Origin: Triatoma infestans
Lineage: Eukaryota; Arthropoda; Insecta; Hemiptera; Reduviidae
Length of the DNA: 64,000 bases
Reading direction: 5' to 3'
Assembly (NCBI GenBank): GCA_011037195.1
Contig: JAAEAF010003514.1
Location: 1-64,000, forward strand
Shown here: positions 1 to 12,078 of the stretch, in pieces
Numbering within the stretch: position 1 is the first letter of the stretch
Layout of the letters: each line of letters starts with the position of its first letter
Notes under the pieces: generated by a model
Told to the model about the DNA's origin: nothing
Seen by the model: the letters and a program-made list of their open reading frames with translations, nothing else
The model's database searches: none
Program-made: the position numbers and the translations under genes

Positions 1-390
1 TTGGAAGAGAAAGATACTCCGAAAAATCTTTGGCTCAATAAGAGAAGGAGATCGGTAAAGGATAAGGAAAAATGAAGAATTAAGAGAACTGTACCAAGAG
101 CAGGATTTGGTAGGTTGGATAAGAAGAGGGAGGCTGAGATGGTTGGGGAACATTATGAAAATGGAGGAAACTAGAGTCCCTAAGAAACTGCTAAATGGGC
201 ACCCGGAAGGGGCAAGGAAGAAAGGAAGACCAAGGAAAAGATGGCTAGATGACGCCGAAGAGGATATTAGGAACCTGGGCGTAAGAAGATGGAGAAGAAT
301 CGCTTTGGTGAGAAAGGAGTGGAAGAGAGTGGTTGAGGAGGCCAAGGTCCTTCGAGGACCGTAGTGCCACGAAAGAAGAAGAAGAAGAAT
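1..390 (+). mobile_element. 3' end of a non-LTR retrotransposon (GAA-tailed family)
   Basis: Encodes the C-terminal end of a LINE reverse-transcriptase polyprotein: WIRRGRLRWLGNIMKMEETR, then a basic GRPRKRWLDDAEEDI region, ending VVEEAKVLRGP and a stop at 361-363. The pattern RWLG-----M----PKK and GRP--RW-D is common to the end of many insect LINE proteins. It is followed by a GAA-rich tail at about 373-389. The frame is broken at about 55-60, and the left edge of the window cuts the element. The copy at 30658-31494 has the same ending and tail, so they are one family. Confidence 0.85.
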
Positions 391-483
391 ATCTCTGAGA
401 AATGGAGATGTTTTAATTCCAAGACAATATTCACCCGCATACAGTTCAATGTTTGAAAAATTGATCTAGGATGTTATGTACTG

Positions 484-503
484 CCACATTCCCCCCCCCC
501 CCC
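484..503. repeat. Short poly-C run and surrounding homopolymers
   Basis: A run of C in the last intron of the window, between the LINE end and the P-loop exon. Nothing else is recognised between 391 and 783. Confidence 0.8.
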
Positions 504-783
504 GAATTCTTTCTGTTTTTCTCCCTAGTTTCCGACGATTGTCTCCATAAGTCACCAACGAGTTTCATTAAACTCGTTATACTAACATCGGACCCCTTTC
601 ACTTTTGTTTGCAACTTTTTTTCCGATAAAATTCATTTATGGGAGGGGGGTAGTGATTTCAGAGAGAGGTAAAGTTATACTTCCCTCATAAAAAATAGTT
701 TTATTAAGTTTAGATCTCCCCCATTGATATAACATAGAATACAACTAAGCATACAGTTAAATAAACACAAATTAATTACTTAC

Positions 784-930
784 CCTGGCCAACCTTCAAA
801 CGTGGACACAGTAAATAATGTGAGCATAGCTTCAGCAACATTATCAAAATGAAATCTATTCTTAATCCAGTCTCTTTCTTCAACTTTAGGCTTGTTGAAA
901 TCACCTTGTTCAAATACTATAAATGAGCCA
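784..930 (-). CDS. Ca-alpha1D: Ca-alpha1D exon: domain III P loop (last exon in the window)
   Basis: Reads (S)[20 protein letters not shown], then [20 protein letters not shown] and VSTFEGWP. The Glu of STFEGW is the repeat III member of the EEEE selectivity filter; the KNRFHFDNV and MLTLFTVS blocks are conserved pore-helix sequence. Acceptor TTTTTTTAG|TGGCTC, donor TGGCCAGG|GTAAGTAAT. It is 147 bp. III S6, domain IV and the C-terminus must lie beyond the left edge. Confidence 0.95.
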
Positions 931-1055
931 CTAAAAAAATTAACGTATTATTAGATTATTTTTTTTTTTAATTCATAATTTTTTTAGTTTAACAAGAAGT
1001 AATTATAACAATATTTGAGAGGCCTTTTTTTTATGAGTACCAAAAATTTGCTTAC

Positions 1056-1108
1056 CTACATTCATCTTCAGTCATTTTTGAACCATCGTTGCATCTAAAA
1101 AATTTACC
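1056..1108 (-). CDS. Ca-alpha1D: Ca-alpha1D exon: domain III S5-P turret
   Basis: A 53-bp exon reading GKFFRCNDGSKMTEDEC plus AG of the next codon, the extracellular turret after III S5; GKFF-C-DGSKMT-DEC is typical of insect L-type channels. Acceptor ATATTTTCAG|GGTAAA, donor TGTAG|GTAAGC. Both III S5 versions join it in frame. Confidence 0.94.
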
Positions 1109-4100
1109 CTGAAAATATTACATACACATTATTATTATTATTATTATTATTTAATTTTTTTTTTGTTTATAATCAAAATCAATATCATTTAATAACCACT
1201 AACATTAGAGCATTTAATAAATGAATTTACTTTTAAATAAAACAAAAACAAAACAAACAAAAAAATGATAAAAATCAGTACTACCTTAAAGCAAAACCGT
1301 TTGAAAAAAGATGTATTTTTTTTTTTTTTAATTTGCATACTAAAAAAAAAGTAAAAAAAAATAAAACGTAGACAAAAAAAAAAACCATTACACATACATT
1401 TATTTGGCAACATGCATAACATGCATTTAGGAAGCGTGCACTTGAATAAATTCAAAACCAATATGCTTTCGAGAAAAGGCACAGGAATATTTAAAAAAAA
1501 AAAAAAAAAATTGTATGTATATAGAGTTGGTGTAAAATATTATTTGAAGTTAAATAATTATAAACATATAGATTAAACCAAAAAAAAAAAAAAAAAATAG
1601 ATTGATATACTAAAAAAAAATCCCATTGCATTAAGAGACCAAAAATATAATTTAGAATAGAACAAAGTTGTATGGAATAATATGAAACATGTATCAAATG
1701 CACTACGATAATACACACCTATTAACCTGCCCTATTGCCTGCGAATTCAGTTATTAAAAAAAAAGAAAAAGAAACACACACACACAATTTCAAATATATT
1801 ATTCCCAGAAGAAAGTGTAAGTAGCTAAAATTTTTATAGAAGTTTCATACAAAACACATGTTTGTTTATAGATTGCACAAAAATAATTAAATGCTAAATT
1901 TTTTTTTTTTTTGAAATCAACAACGAATTAGAAAGAACGCAGATTAATATTCCGTACAGCTTAACACCATAATAAATTGCTAATTCGTCAATCAATGGAT
2001 ACAACAATCTATATAATTAGTTTTAGATAAACGAATAAAGAAACAAACTTCGATGCTAGGCTAGACCTACAAAATGAAATTCAAGCAGCTTATTTATCAT
2101 GCCACATCATAAATCTTGAAAGAATTTAATTTTGAATTTTCTCTTCGAGTTCCTTTTAACAACAATAACTCAGAAAGATAATATTATATATTAAAAATAT
2201 TTTGTAAATATAATCTTTTTTTTTTTAGAACCGTATTGTTTAGAAATTATATAAATGCTTTTTGTAAAAATCCAATTAATTATTATACATCCTTGATAAA
2301 TTTTATGTCTATTGAATCTAATGGCTTTAGAATCAGATGATTTGTATTGGAGCTAGGGCCAAAAGGTTAGACGAATACAATGTGCTATAGTGAACCAACC
2401 AATATAGATTAAAGAATCTTAAAAAAAATTTACTGCGGTCAGACAGCAGTAATGTCCACTAACGGATTATAAGAATTGAATCGAGAATCAACGGAAGGAT
2501 TGGGTTTGCACCTTTTCAATCCCGAACAATTCTAGGATTGCTTAGCAAAATTTGGCATAACATATGGGCAAAATTTATATCATAAGGATAAAGACAGATA
2601 ATGTAATTGCTACCTACTCTTAAAAGCTATTGTGCCTTATTAAGGAATGAGAATTGTGTACTCTAAACAAAGTGAAAGTGTAAGTTCTAAAGGTTAGAAG
2701 ACTCGCTAAGATGAAGTCTCATTTTTACTATATCGGTGTTTGAAACTATATTAAAAACAATTGAAGTAGCTTCCGTTTCAACGAGTGAGCAGCAAAATGG
2801 AGATTCCGTTATTCATTATATATGCCAATTAGCATCGGATATACGAAATCTAATCTTGTTAAGGAGGACAGGCGAAAACTATGCCAATTCCCCTTGCATA
2901 TAATACAAAAATCAATTTGTGCATTTTGAATAACTACATCAACTTGCACTATATCCTCTCCTCATGTGGACTGACTTTTCAGGCTGGTCACTAGCTCAAA
3001 ATTACAATAATTTTTGTATCCAAAATATTATTATATCGTTCGGAAATTTATATTGATGCCCTTTTCTTCACTGTATGAATTGTTTATAAGGATGATGATA
3101 CATCAAGCATCACAAATTCTTGCCTCTTCACTTGTACAACACAATTTTTACCCAAGAGAGCTTTTTTTCTTTTCTTTTTTTTAAATTTTTTATCTGAGGA
3201 TCACTTTATACTGTTATTTTTGAAAAAGGACAATAACTTACATAATTGTATAAACTTCTGTTCACACAGTCAAGTTTTCATTGTCCGACTAAGGACTTAA
3301 TTGTTTTAACTATTTTTTTTTTTTTTTTTCATTAAAATAATATTAAACGAATGGCAATAAGATAGAAAAGAATAAAAATACTAATCGAGAGCAACTTTAA
3401 ACATCCACGAATAAAATCTATAGCCTCTTTATTATTCTCGTACATGTAAACAGCAATAAAAAGTTTTGTCTCATTGAGTACGTCCAAATATTTTCAAATC
3501 AAAATTTACCAAAAAAAAAAATTGAGGTGTACCCAGTTCTAAAAACCTTTCCAACAAATTAACAAAACATAATTTAATATAGATAATTCTTAACAAGTGC
3601 AAGAAAAAGGGATTATTGCAAAACTTAGAAAAAATTAGATTAAAAATGTGCGCAACATTAGAAATATATAATAATAATGGTCCTATACTTCAAAAATGAT
3701 TATGAATCCATTGAGTAGATAGCTTAGAAATAGCCAGGGAACTAGCAAGAATTTAACAATAAAACACCAAATAGAAACTCTGTTAGCAAATTAAGGTTAT
3801 TATCTCTTTGGATTCTTTGAATTAATTTATTATGCAGCCTAAAGGGTATTGCGCGTTTTGAGGGGGAGAGGAGAGGTTTCATACTAAAATTTCCGGAAGA
3901 TTCACCAACATTTAATTTATCCAAAAAGCGAACCTGGTTGTTGGCGTATACCATAAAAACAGATGGAGTCAGGAACACCGTGTAGGGTTAACCCACAAAT
4001 CCTTACACAGCTGTCAAGCGTTGTTACTTGCAAATAAACCTATGCTTGAGAATGGCAGCAATGTAATGGCTATCATGATATCCATAACACACAACTTCCA

Positions 4101-5640
4101 TTGGCCGACAATGTGTACGTTCACAACCAATCGATGACAACTAAAAAGAGAAGCATGCTTCTTCATAAATTCCAGACCCAGTCACTTATTCCATGGTACA
4201 ACTCTAGGAAACAGTGTTATGGGTAAAGGCACACTGAGCTACTCTTTAGGGGGACCAAATACGTACGTTTACGCATAAAAATCTTGCTGCTTAAAGAGGA
4301 AACTAATGAGATAAAAACTGCTTTGGTAATAGGAATATTGCCTCCTTAGGATGATCCATATTTCATACAGAAAAGATCTTACCTTTATAGGAAATCGTAG
4401 CGCGGATATTCTTTTAAAGAATTTCACATCGAAACTATCTCTTATCGTAGCCTTAGTATTTATTAATGAGAGAGAGAGAGCTGAAATGTGATTATCGGAG
4501 TACCATGTTGTCCATAATTAACCTCGGAGGAAGGGCTCCAGGCTGTAGGTTATCTTCACTGCAAAACAGTCTTTTTTTTCCTTAGCTTAAAACATTTCTC
4601 AATGGGTTCTTACGACTAAACTCGATCAATCGAAACTTACTGACGTTTATTTGGGAACCTAAATAACGATCCTTTGTCCAGGTGTGTTATTCGTTAACCA
4701 AATGAAAATGCCATAGTTTTATTATAATTTAATACTGAAATAAATGAAATAAAGAAAGGATGTTGTACCATTAATTTATATTTCAAATCAGAATAAGGTA
4801 TTTTTTTTCACCTTCTTATAAATAGATTCGAAACTAAGAAATTCTAAAGCTCATATAATTTTCATTTAATAGAAACATATATATAAAATAAAAAGAAAAA
4901 TAGCAATATTCCAATTAAATTGCTTAATATAAATAAATAAATATTTTCACTAAAATTAATATATTATTCTAAATTTAATTTTTACATGCTTTCTACCATG
5001 CAGCATGCTTTACATAATAGTGTGATAATAGAATTTATCGCAAGCATAAAATTATAAGGCCTTTTAGTATTGAATTAATTTATATTTTTTTTATATATAT
5101 TTAATTACATTATCAAGAAGTTACTTTAACGCATTATAGTTGCTCTGAAAAGCATATTTGAAATTCCTAAGATAAATTTCCAAGATGTAATGGCTTTATT
5201 AAAAAAAAATGAAATAAAAAAACTGTTGTGAATCCTATTTCTATTAAAATTGCGAAATCTTTAATCTTAATATTTTTAGTTTCTTAACAACGCAAATATT
5301 CAAAAACAAAATCTAAGAAATTAAGTTAAAAGCGAAAAAAATTCGTGATTGCCGGAAAGTTGTGGTATACTTACTTAAATATTTAACTGCTATTATTTTA
5401 CTAACTCCCTTATTTTCAAATTGATTTAATTTAATTTTAAAAGAATACAATGTTGTTACCGAATTAATCGATGAATTTGCAAAACTGTGATAACTCCGAA
5501 TTTAATTGGACAAAAAATGTTTCTTTATCATTCTTACAAATTTATATTGTTTTATTCCATTTAGAAAAAAATATTTTTTTTGAACCAATCATATTAAAAC
5601 TGTTACAATTATCTGAGAGAATTTAAGGTCGTCAATTTGA
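1109..5640. other. Intron, no gene recognised
   Basis: First part of the 8-kb intron between the turret exon and III S5 version b. Very A+T-rich with many poly-A and poly-T runs and short ATT repeats (about 1127-1152). Open frames here are low-complexity and match nothing I know. A second recognisable S5 or S4 exon was looked for and not seen. Confidence 0.7.
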
Positions 5641-5675
5641 AAGAGTGGCTGTATCATTTTATAACCGAATTCATC

Positions 5676-5875
5676 TGAAATGTTATTGGTTTGTTGTTGT
5701 AGTTTGTGGTAGCTTGTGGCGTGAGCGGTTTTGTAAAAGGGCTTGTATGTATATATGTTTAAGAAGAGAAACAGCTGGCACCAATGAAATGTTATTGGTG
5801 TGTTGTTGTAGTTTGTGGTAGCTTGTGGCGTGAGCGGTTTTGTAAAAGGGCTTGTATGTATATATGTTTAAGAGA
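5676..5875. repeat. Two-unit tandem duplication, period about 110 bp
   Basis: The block starting GAAATGTTATTGGT and containing GTAGTTTGTGGTAGCTTGTG and GAGCGGTTTTGTAAAAGGGC occurs at about 5677-5766 and again at about 5788-5874, nearly identical. G+T-rich compared with the surroundings. Origin unknown. Confidence 0.85.
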
Positions 5876-6752
5876 GAAGTATTAGAAATAAGAAAGCAGT
5901 CACCACTGCTAATAATAAATATATTCTAATAAAATAACTACAAGTTATTTGCAAGATATTATAAACTTATTAATATGCACTGATGCTAAGAGAGCGAAAA
6001 ATTATATCATTAATAATGTTCTGCTTCGGTGTCTACCACAAAACTGTCCTGAAGGAATGTCTTCTAATTGTTATTTTAAATCTTCACCTGTGAGAAGAAG
6101 GGGTACACAATGCTATCAAGTTCATGAACTCTAAAAGACAATAGTGGTCTTCTACCTGAAATGTCCTTTTGCAAGGGAATGTCACACATTTTCATAATTT
6201 TGATTTTTTTCAAATTAAATATATTTTTATATTTCTTGCATCCATCACACATCTAATTCCTGAATTCTGTGCCTATTTTGTCACCTATCATGGCAATTTT
6301 TATCGATGTTTTTCCTCACAGTTAGTATCGATGACTATCTCCAGAGCAACCTACACAAAAACGGGCATTGTGGCCTCTCCAATGAGTCCCATATGTAGAC
6401 AAGAGCCAGGATATGTAAATAACTGGCATTTGGACGCTTGCTCTGCATTGCAGGACATAAAAACATCGACAAAAGACAGTGGAAGTTTTGGATGGGTTGT
6501 TCGGATGAGAAATACTTTGGTTTAAGTAAGTTTAGACTTACTGAACACTATATATATTGAGTGCAAAATTACTAACACTGCAATGAAACACTTTTTACAC
6601 TATAATATTATTTCCGAGAGTATGGTAGTGTGAGAAGAGTGTGACAGACTAACTGGCAGAGTGAAGGTACGTTGTATGTTGTCGGTCTAAAGGTGATTCA
6701 AATAATGATCCCTTCTTTAGAATTACAGGCTGTAATCTACAGGCGGCCGAAC
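5876..6752. other. Intron, unrecognised sequence
   Basis: Contains open frames at 5949-6134 and 6169-6525 with more normal composition than the flanks, but no motif I can name. Possibly decayed transposon sequence. No splice-compatible channel exon seen. Confidence 0.5.
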
Positions 6753-6766
6753 TAACCCTCTCTCTT

Positions 6767-7222
6767 ACAAGGGGTACGCAGGGGTGCCTCCAAGTTAAAA
6801 GATTCATAAAGGCATGCAAGCAGGGAATTTCGGAGTATCTCCTGTCTCTTAGTAGGACGGGTTTGAGGACCTTGGTAGGGATAGTGACTGGACACACTTG
6901 GGTGTCCAGTCACTTGTTCAACATAGGGAGGACGCCGAGTCCCATTTGTCAGAACTGTGATGACGGAGTTAGGGAAACGGTGTATCACTACTTATGTCAG
7001 TGTCCCCGTTTCGCTGGAACTAGGTTTCGTATATTTGGGAGGACACCACTCTCGCAGGATTGCCTAGGCGAGTTGGAGTTTAGGGATATCTTGGGATATT
7101 GCAGATTAACCGGCAAGTTACCGGGGGAGATTAATTAAGGGGTCACGGGGGGTATCGGGGGGATAAGAGCCACATAGGCTTAGGTCCCGCGCCTTTGGGC
7201 ACCCGTTTGATAATAATAATAA
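6767..7222 (+). mobile_element. 5'-truncated RNase H-family LINE with target-site duplication
   Basis: Encodes the end of a LINE polyprotein: VKRFIKACKQGISEYLLSLS, TGLRTLVGIVTGHTWVSSHL, and the zinc-finger-like CQNCDDGVRETVYHYLCQCP, as found after the RNase H domain in many insect LINEs. It ends in a (TAA)n tail. A 14-bp direct repeat TAACCCTCTCTCTT flanks it at 6753-6766 and 7223-7236, marking both ends of the insertion. A sibling copy is at 38656-39190 with the same 3' end (GGCTTAGGTCCC... then (TAA)n). Confidence 0.88.
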
Positions 7223-7594
7223 TAACCCTCTCTCTTCGAACTTTTCCTTTCAGTTCCTAGATGCGCTCCATAGTTTGCCCATTCTACAAGTTCAAGAGAG
7301 GATTGCAGTGAACTTGGGGTAGGGGGGTTATTTTAGACCATTACATCAGAATCTTCTTGCACTGGGCTGCTACAGATCGAAGGGCCGAAGTGGCCATGAT
7401 CGAGGTGTAGGGGGGGGGATTTAGAAGCAGAGCTTAATAATAAAAACAAAATTATTTCTGTGATCAATAAACAAATAATGGCAGGGAACCGTGCGCATTA
7501 TGCAAACATTTTCAAACCATCCCTAATTTCCCCCGAGCCTGTCTGCCTTAGATATTATCCTATGTGGTCTTGGTACATTAATCGCGATCTACTT

Positions 7595-7678
7595 TTGGGC
7601 CGCTTACCGATGGCTTTTCAATAACCTCTTCACTTTCCTTTCTTCATCCATACGACATACATGTCCAAACCACATCAA
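7595..7678 (-). mobile_element. Small LINE RT fragment
   Basis: The minus strand reads RQLMWFGHVCRMDEERKVKR, the W-GH--RM---R box of the C-terminal part of LINE polyproteins. Short, no ends defined. It abuts the dispersed repeat starting at 7679. Confidence 0.6.
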
Positions 7679-7912
7679 CTGTCGAACTTCTAGATTAAGT
7701 ATTACCTATGCATAAGTCCTCCAAATTAAATCCCTCCTCGTTTCAAAGACTGAAAAATCTGTAAAAATATCTCTGATGTGTTTGGACAGCAGGAAACACC
7801 GGTAATTGACAAGGAACCGAATTTTAGTCGGCTTGGGATATTGTCTTACTATCAAACAAGCAGAGTTTGTAGTGCAATCGTGTGGCAAATATACTGCAAA
7901 GGGGAAGGATGG
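7679..7912. repeat. Dispersed repeat, copy 1 (about 235 bp)
   Basis: Nearly identical to 11444-11678, in the same orientation. Both start CTGTCGAACTTCTAG and end near CAAAGGGGAAG. Copy 2 has several single-base losses in short homopolymers relative to copy 1. Class unknown; no coding motif recognised. Confidence 0.85.
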
Positions 7913-9000
7913 AGACGGTAGCCGCGGTGAAAGCAGCTCAACTTGGAAACCCCTTATTTTCAAAATTTGTAGGAAACCCATTGGTTCCGGGTTCATGTTA
8001 TTTCCTTAGTACTGGATCAATCGCCCATTTGAAGAATTATTTCAATTCAGAATAATATAAAAATAGTAATCTCAAAATATTTAGAAAAAAAAAAAATCTA
8101 GCTTTTCTCTTCAAATTTAGAAAAGTTTATCTTCATTCCTAATTTTGTATATATGTCTCCTCCCATGTTCCTCATTAAATTTAAAATAAAATTAAAAATT
8201 TGTAAGAATGATAAATATTTTTTTGACCAGTATCTCTTTTTTTATTATTATTATTATTATTAAGCAATTTTGAATTTATTTAAAAATAATAAAATTAATT
8301 TTGGGGGGAGGGGAAATTTAAAAAATTTATTTTTCAGTTAAATCTCACCTAAGGCTATAATTTTTATAAGCGAAAAATTATGTATATATGTAGATATAAA
8401 GAATGAGAGGGGGCTTGTGAACGATTAAAGTTCACTTTTACATTTTTTTTAATTTATTTTATTTTGGAAAAACCTATGATGATGGGCTTAGATACTATAA
8501 CACTCACACTATTGGAACCTGTTTTTTTTTTTTTCAATTATCTTTCTACACACTGCATCGCCATGGCATGCTTCAAAAGTTTGATGCGAAATCACTGTGG
8601 CAATGAGTTCAAGCAGAATTTCCTTTTCTTACTTTTTTTTTTTTTTTTAATAATTTGTACAAATAGAAAAAAAAAAAAATTAATTAAAAAAAGAAAAACA
8701 ACCCATATTAAATGTTATAGAGAGAAAGAAAGGCTTTTCCAAAAAATTAAATAAAATAAACTATTACTTATTAAATTCTAAATTAAATTTTATGGTTTAC
8801 ATTAAATAAAGTAATAAAAATAGCATAAGATAAAAAATTATTAAAGAAATTATTTTGTATTGCACTCCTATATAAAGCATACATTTTTAATAATATTCTT
8901 TTTTGTGCTATATTTAATATGAGTTGTTAAGGTTTGTGAAAAGCTCGTGCATATAAACTATTTCGGCCTGACTTAATTTAAATTTTTCTTATTTTTCTAA
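7913..9000. other. Intron, no gene recognised
   Basis: A+T-rich, homopolymer-rich sequence. The open frame at 8464-8754 is low complexity. Nothing recognised. Confidence 0.7.
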
Positions 9001-9038
9001 ATAATAATAATAATAAATAATAAATAATATAATAATAA

Positions 9039-9071
<33 letters not shown>

Positions 9072-9072
9072 T
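9001..9072. repeat. Imperfect (AAT)n microsatellite
   Basis: About 72 bp of AAT repeats with single-base interruptions, about 100 bp beyond the donor side of III S5 version b. Confidence 0.9.
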
Positions 9073-9171
9073 GGTTTTAATGTTGTTTTTTTTTCTCTCT
9101 CTCTGATTTTATTTATTTTTCATTTTTTGTTTCTAATTTTTTTTTTTTTTTTTGTTTCTTTATAAAGTTAC

Positions 9172-9279
9172 CTTGAAAAGTTGGACTCCTATGACCGCAA
9201 ACATGAATTGTAGAAGATAAGTAACCAGCATGATATTCCCAATTGTCTTTATAGCAACAATCACGCATTTCACTACGTA
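9172..9279 (-). CDS. Ca-alpha1D: Ca-alpha1D exon: domain III S5, version b (duplicate, probably alternative)
   Basis: A 108-bp, phase-0 exon reading [20 protein letters not shown] then [16 protein letters not shown]. Acceptor CCTTTTTATAG|TACGTA, donor TTCAAG|GTAACT, the same pattern as version a. Against version a, 13 codons are identical, 18 differ synonymously and 5 change the residue (H/Y, Q/K, V/I, V/M, C/Y). It is open, in order and in phase with the next exon (GGT AAA TTT). Strong excess of silent change indicates selection on the protein. Including both copies would keep frame but give two S5 helices, so mutually exclusive use is the natural inference. Confidence 0.93.
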
Positions 9280-11290
9280 CTATAAAAAGGAAAAAAAACA
9301 GAACATCCGGACAAGAATCTATTAAATAGTATAAATGTGTAGGATAGTATATTTATTTGTATTCATGCTTGTTGTATTACGGATTATATGAAAAAAAATT
9401 ATTTCCAATCCAGGGGCGGATTGAGCTAGTGTAATAAAAGTGGTAGAAAATTTTCCAGTGTACCGATTTAATCGGTTAAAAAAAAAGAATCGTTAAAATT
9501 CAAACGGTTGATTAAAACAGAATTTTTTTTTTTTTTAAATGCTGATAACAGAAGTGGACTTTTGTTTAGTGAAATATATAAAACGTTGAAATACCCAATA
9601 ACTTAATACCATACTTAATACAAAATCAGGTTAGTTTTTACCTTCTTTTTTTTAAGGCCTCTTTCGTTCGAGTTCTGTGTATTGCATACTTGTACGGTTA
9701 GTTAGTAATTACTATTTTATTTCAAGTGAGAATTAAGTCTAAACATCACTCGCGGACAGAAATGACTGGTTTGATCACGTTGGCCTAGACAATCTCGGCC
9801 GCCATGTTCCCAACAGGCAGTTTCGACTAAAACTCTCTAGACCTGATATTGATTTTAATCAGGTTTCCAGAGAGCATTTTTTTTTTTGTGTGTGTAAACC
9901 TCGTAGACGTTGTTTTTTGTTTTTTTTTTCATCTTTCAAAAGTAATGAAATTCAACAAAATTGTTACGTGCAATATCTGTTTTCTCTCCTCCATGCCAAA
10001 ATTTGCAAAAAGATCACGCCAATTTGCAAAGGACCAACTTTTCAAGTATTGTTGCCTATAAATAAGGCTTAACATTCATCATAATGACCCTGTGCTACCT
10101 TACGGGAACCATTCTACAGTAAATTATGAAAATAAACATTTTTCCCTTGTATCTGGCATGAGTGTTTTTTAATCCACCAGTCCTAAGATTTGTTCTGTAC
10201 CAGTATTCCAAAAAGATTTACTCATGTGGGATCCGATGGTGAGTTCTTGAAGAGCCTTCCCTTGCAAGACAATGCCGCCCAAATGCCCTGAATATTGGGG
10301 CACCAAACGAAAAAGATCTGATTATGTCTTCTCAGAATTCAGGCAGTCTCACAGCCTTAAATATCATTTTAGGAGGAACCTATAGTTAAAGAGCGGCCTG
10401 GCTGTCAACTCTAGTTTTATCAGCTAGACAGCATCAAAAACTGTGCTAGTTTAACTATGATTATCCTTTTACTCCGGTACCCATTCCTTCTTTAGTCTTC
10501 TATAGTATTCTAACTACGTGAATCGCTAGGCGGACAGTTGGTTTACTACGAATTCTCACATTAACTGTTTTATAAAAAATCTGAAGCTAAGTCCAAAGTG
10601 TAAACTTAACTTCAGTTGAGCCAATCACTTATACGTATCTTATGCAATACTAATTGCAATTATGCTAAAAACCTTAGCGGAGCATTTTGTTTTGTTTGTT
10701 TGTATGACACCATCAGGTTAAGTATAATAATGCATCAATCACATGCAGGATTGCTCCCGGTCGATAGAAATGTGTTCTTTTTCAGTAGTCACGAAGACAT
10801 GAACGAAACCACTTTGTTACGTGAGCAACAGTAACGGATAAACATTCAGTATGTTTCTGTTCTGATGTTTTTACTTCTTTTTTTTTTTAAAGGGTGCATT
10901 AACTGATGTAATAATTAGCACTCCAGTTTTCTACAGAACCGGATTAGAGGGTGCTCGAATCTTGCTGGGTCCTTAACATATTTGTCATTCTACTCCACTT
11001 TGATGTTGGGAAAATATATTATCGCAAGCTTGATTAAGAAATATTAACTTTTTTCCCTGTTTGAATCTAACTAAAAAACCATCCTGCAATTAATTTATCA
11101 GGACATAAAAATAATCCCAGATATATTTCATAATTATTTTGTTGGGTAGATTGTGGCATAAATTTTTCAATAAGGCATGCCCATTTTAACAGTTCAAAAG
11201 TATCCTACTTTGTGGAGAAAAAAAAGGCGTATTGAAAGAAGTTTTTCAAATTCAAAAGCAGAAGTTTTTTTCTTGATGTGCAACAATATA
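9280..11290. other. Intron between the two III S5 exons, part 1; no gene recognised
   Basis: Part of the 13.2-kb intron separating the two S5 versions. Contains open frames at 9849-10061 and 10616-10834 without known motifs. No regulatory element that would enforce exon choice could be identified by eye. Confidence 0.6.
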
Positions 11291-11299
11291 TATGCAATG

Positions 11300-11443
11300 G
11301 TGAGCCTGACCATCGGGCAGGATCGATCCAATCACTAGTCATTGTGCTGTATAGAGGCACCTTGGTGGAAAAAATCTAGGACAGCATTACCTAGGCTCAA
11401 ACCCACAGCCTCCGCATTAGAGTCCAGCGTGCTACGAGCTTCT
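11300..11443 (-). mobile_element. tRNA-derived SINE, family A, decayed
   Basis: The stretch GGCTCAAACCCACAGCCTCC...GTCCAGCGTGCTAC corresponds to the complement of the tRNA-like head of SINE family A (B box and anticodon region as at 11940-11995). The body is poorly preserved. It directly precedes the dispersed repeat at 11444. Confidence 0.6.
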
Positions 11444-11678
11444 ACTGTCGAACTTCTAGGTTAAGTTTTACCTATGCATAAGTCCTCCAAATTCAATCCC
11501 TCCTCGTTTCAAAGACTGAGAAATCTGTAAAAATATCTCTGATGTGTTTGGACAGCAGGAAACACCGGTATTGACAAGGAACCGAATTTTAGTCGGCTTG
11601 GGATATTGTCTTACTATCAACAAGCAGAGTTTGTAGTGCAATGGTGTGGCAAATATACTGCAAAGGGGAAGATGGAGG
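11444..11678. repeat. Dispersed repeat, copy 2
   Basis: Second copy of the repeat at 7679-7912 (same orientation, 3.77 kb apart). Substitutions are few; three differences are one-base losses in short runs (TAATT/TATT, AAACA/AACA, AAGGA/AAGA). Confidence 0.85.
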
Positions 11679-11753
11679 CCGTTTCATAAAGGCATAATTC
11701 GAAAGTAATTAAAAAATTGACTTGGTTGTTCCTGAACTATACGAAAGGTTTTT

Positions 11754-12016
11754 TTTTTCATTGTATGAGGGAGGAACCAGGCCCTATGCTATTCAAAGCC
11801 CTCTGGGCCCTAAAGATCGGAGTCTTCTCATCAGTGCACTGCCGGCCTCCGAGCAGCGTTCTCTAGCTACAGACCACACTGTCTATCACCAGAGAGTGAG
11901 ATGTAAGAGGCTCCTAGGAAGAAAAAAAATCTAAGGGCAGCAGCACTGCTGGACTCGAACCCGGGATTTCCGCGTTATTAGTCCGGCGTGCTACCACAGA
12001 GCTAATCCCTTCCCAT
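11754..12016 (-). mobile_element. tRNA-derived SINE, family A, near-complete
   Basis: On the minus strand: a tRNA-like head (AGCTCTGTGGTAGCACGC; B box GGTTCGAGTCC-like), a body with CCTCTTACATCTCACTCTCT and a 3' tail ending CTATGCTATTCAAAG complement, GGGCC, then a poly-A tail (poly-T at 11751-11758). The tail matches the 3' end of the RNase H LINE at 18283. Body and tail also match the copy at 32700-33648. Confidence 0.85.
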
Positions 12017-12053
12017 TTGTGAAAGAAAGGGTTTCATGAAAAGCTTACTTTAT

Positions 12054-12078
12054 TATATATATATATATATATATATAT
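12054..12078. repeat. (AT)n microsatellite
   Basis: About 12 TA/AT dinucleotides downstream of the SINE. Confidence 0.9.

Noticed and set aside
107..364. Open frame of 85 codons as a host gene
   Set aside because: It is the C-terminus of a LINE polyprotein with the usual RWLG and GRP--RW motifs.
9001..9072. CRISPR-like or tandem gene repeat
   Set aside because: It is a simple AAT microsatellite with no spacers.
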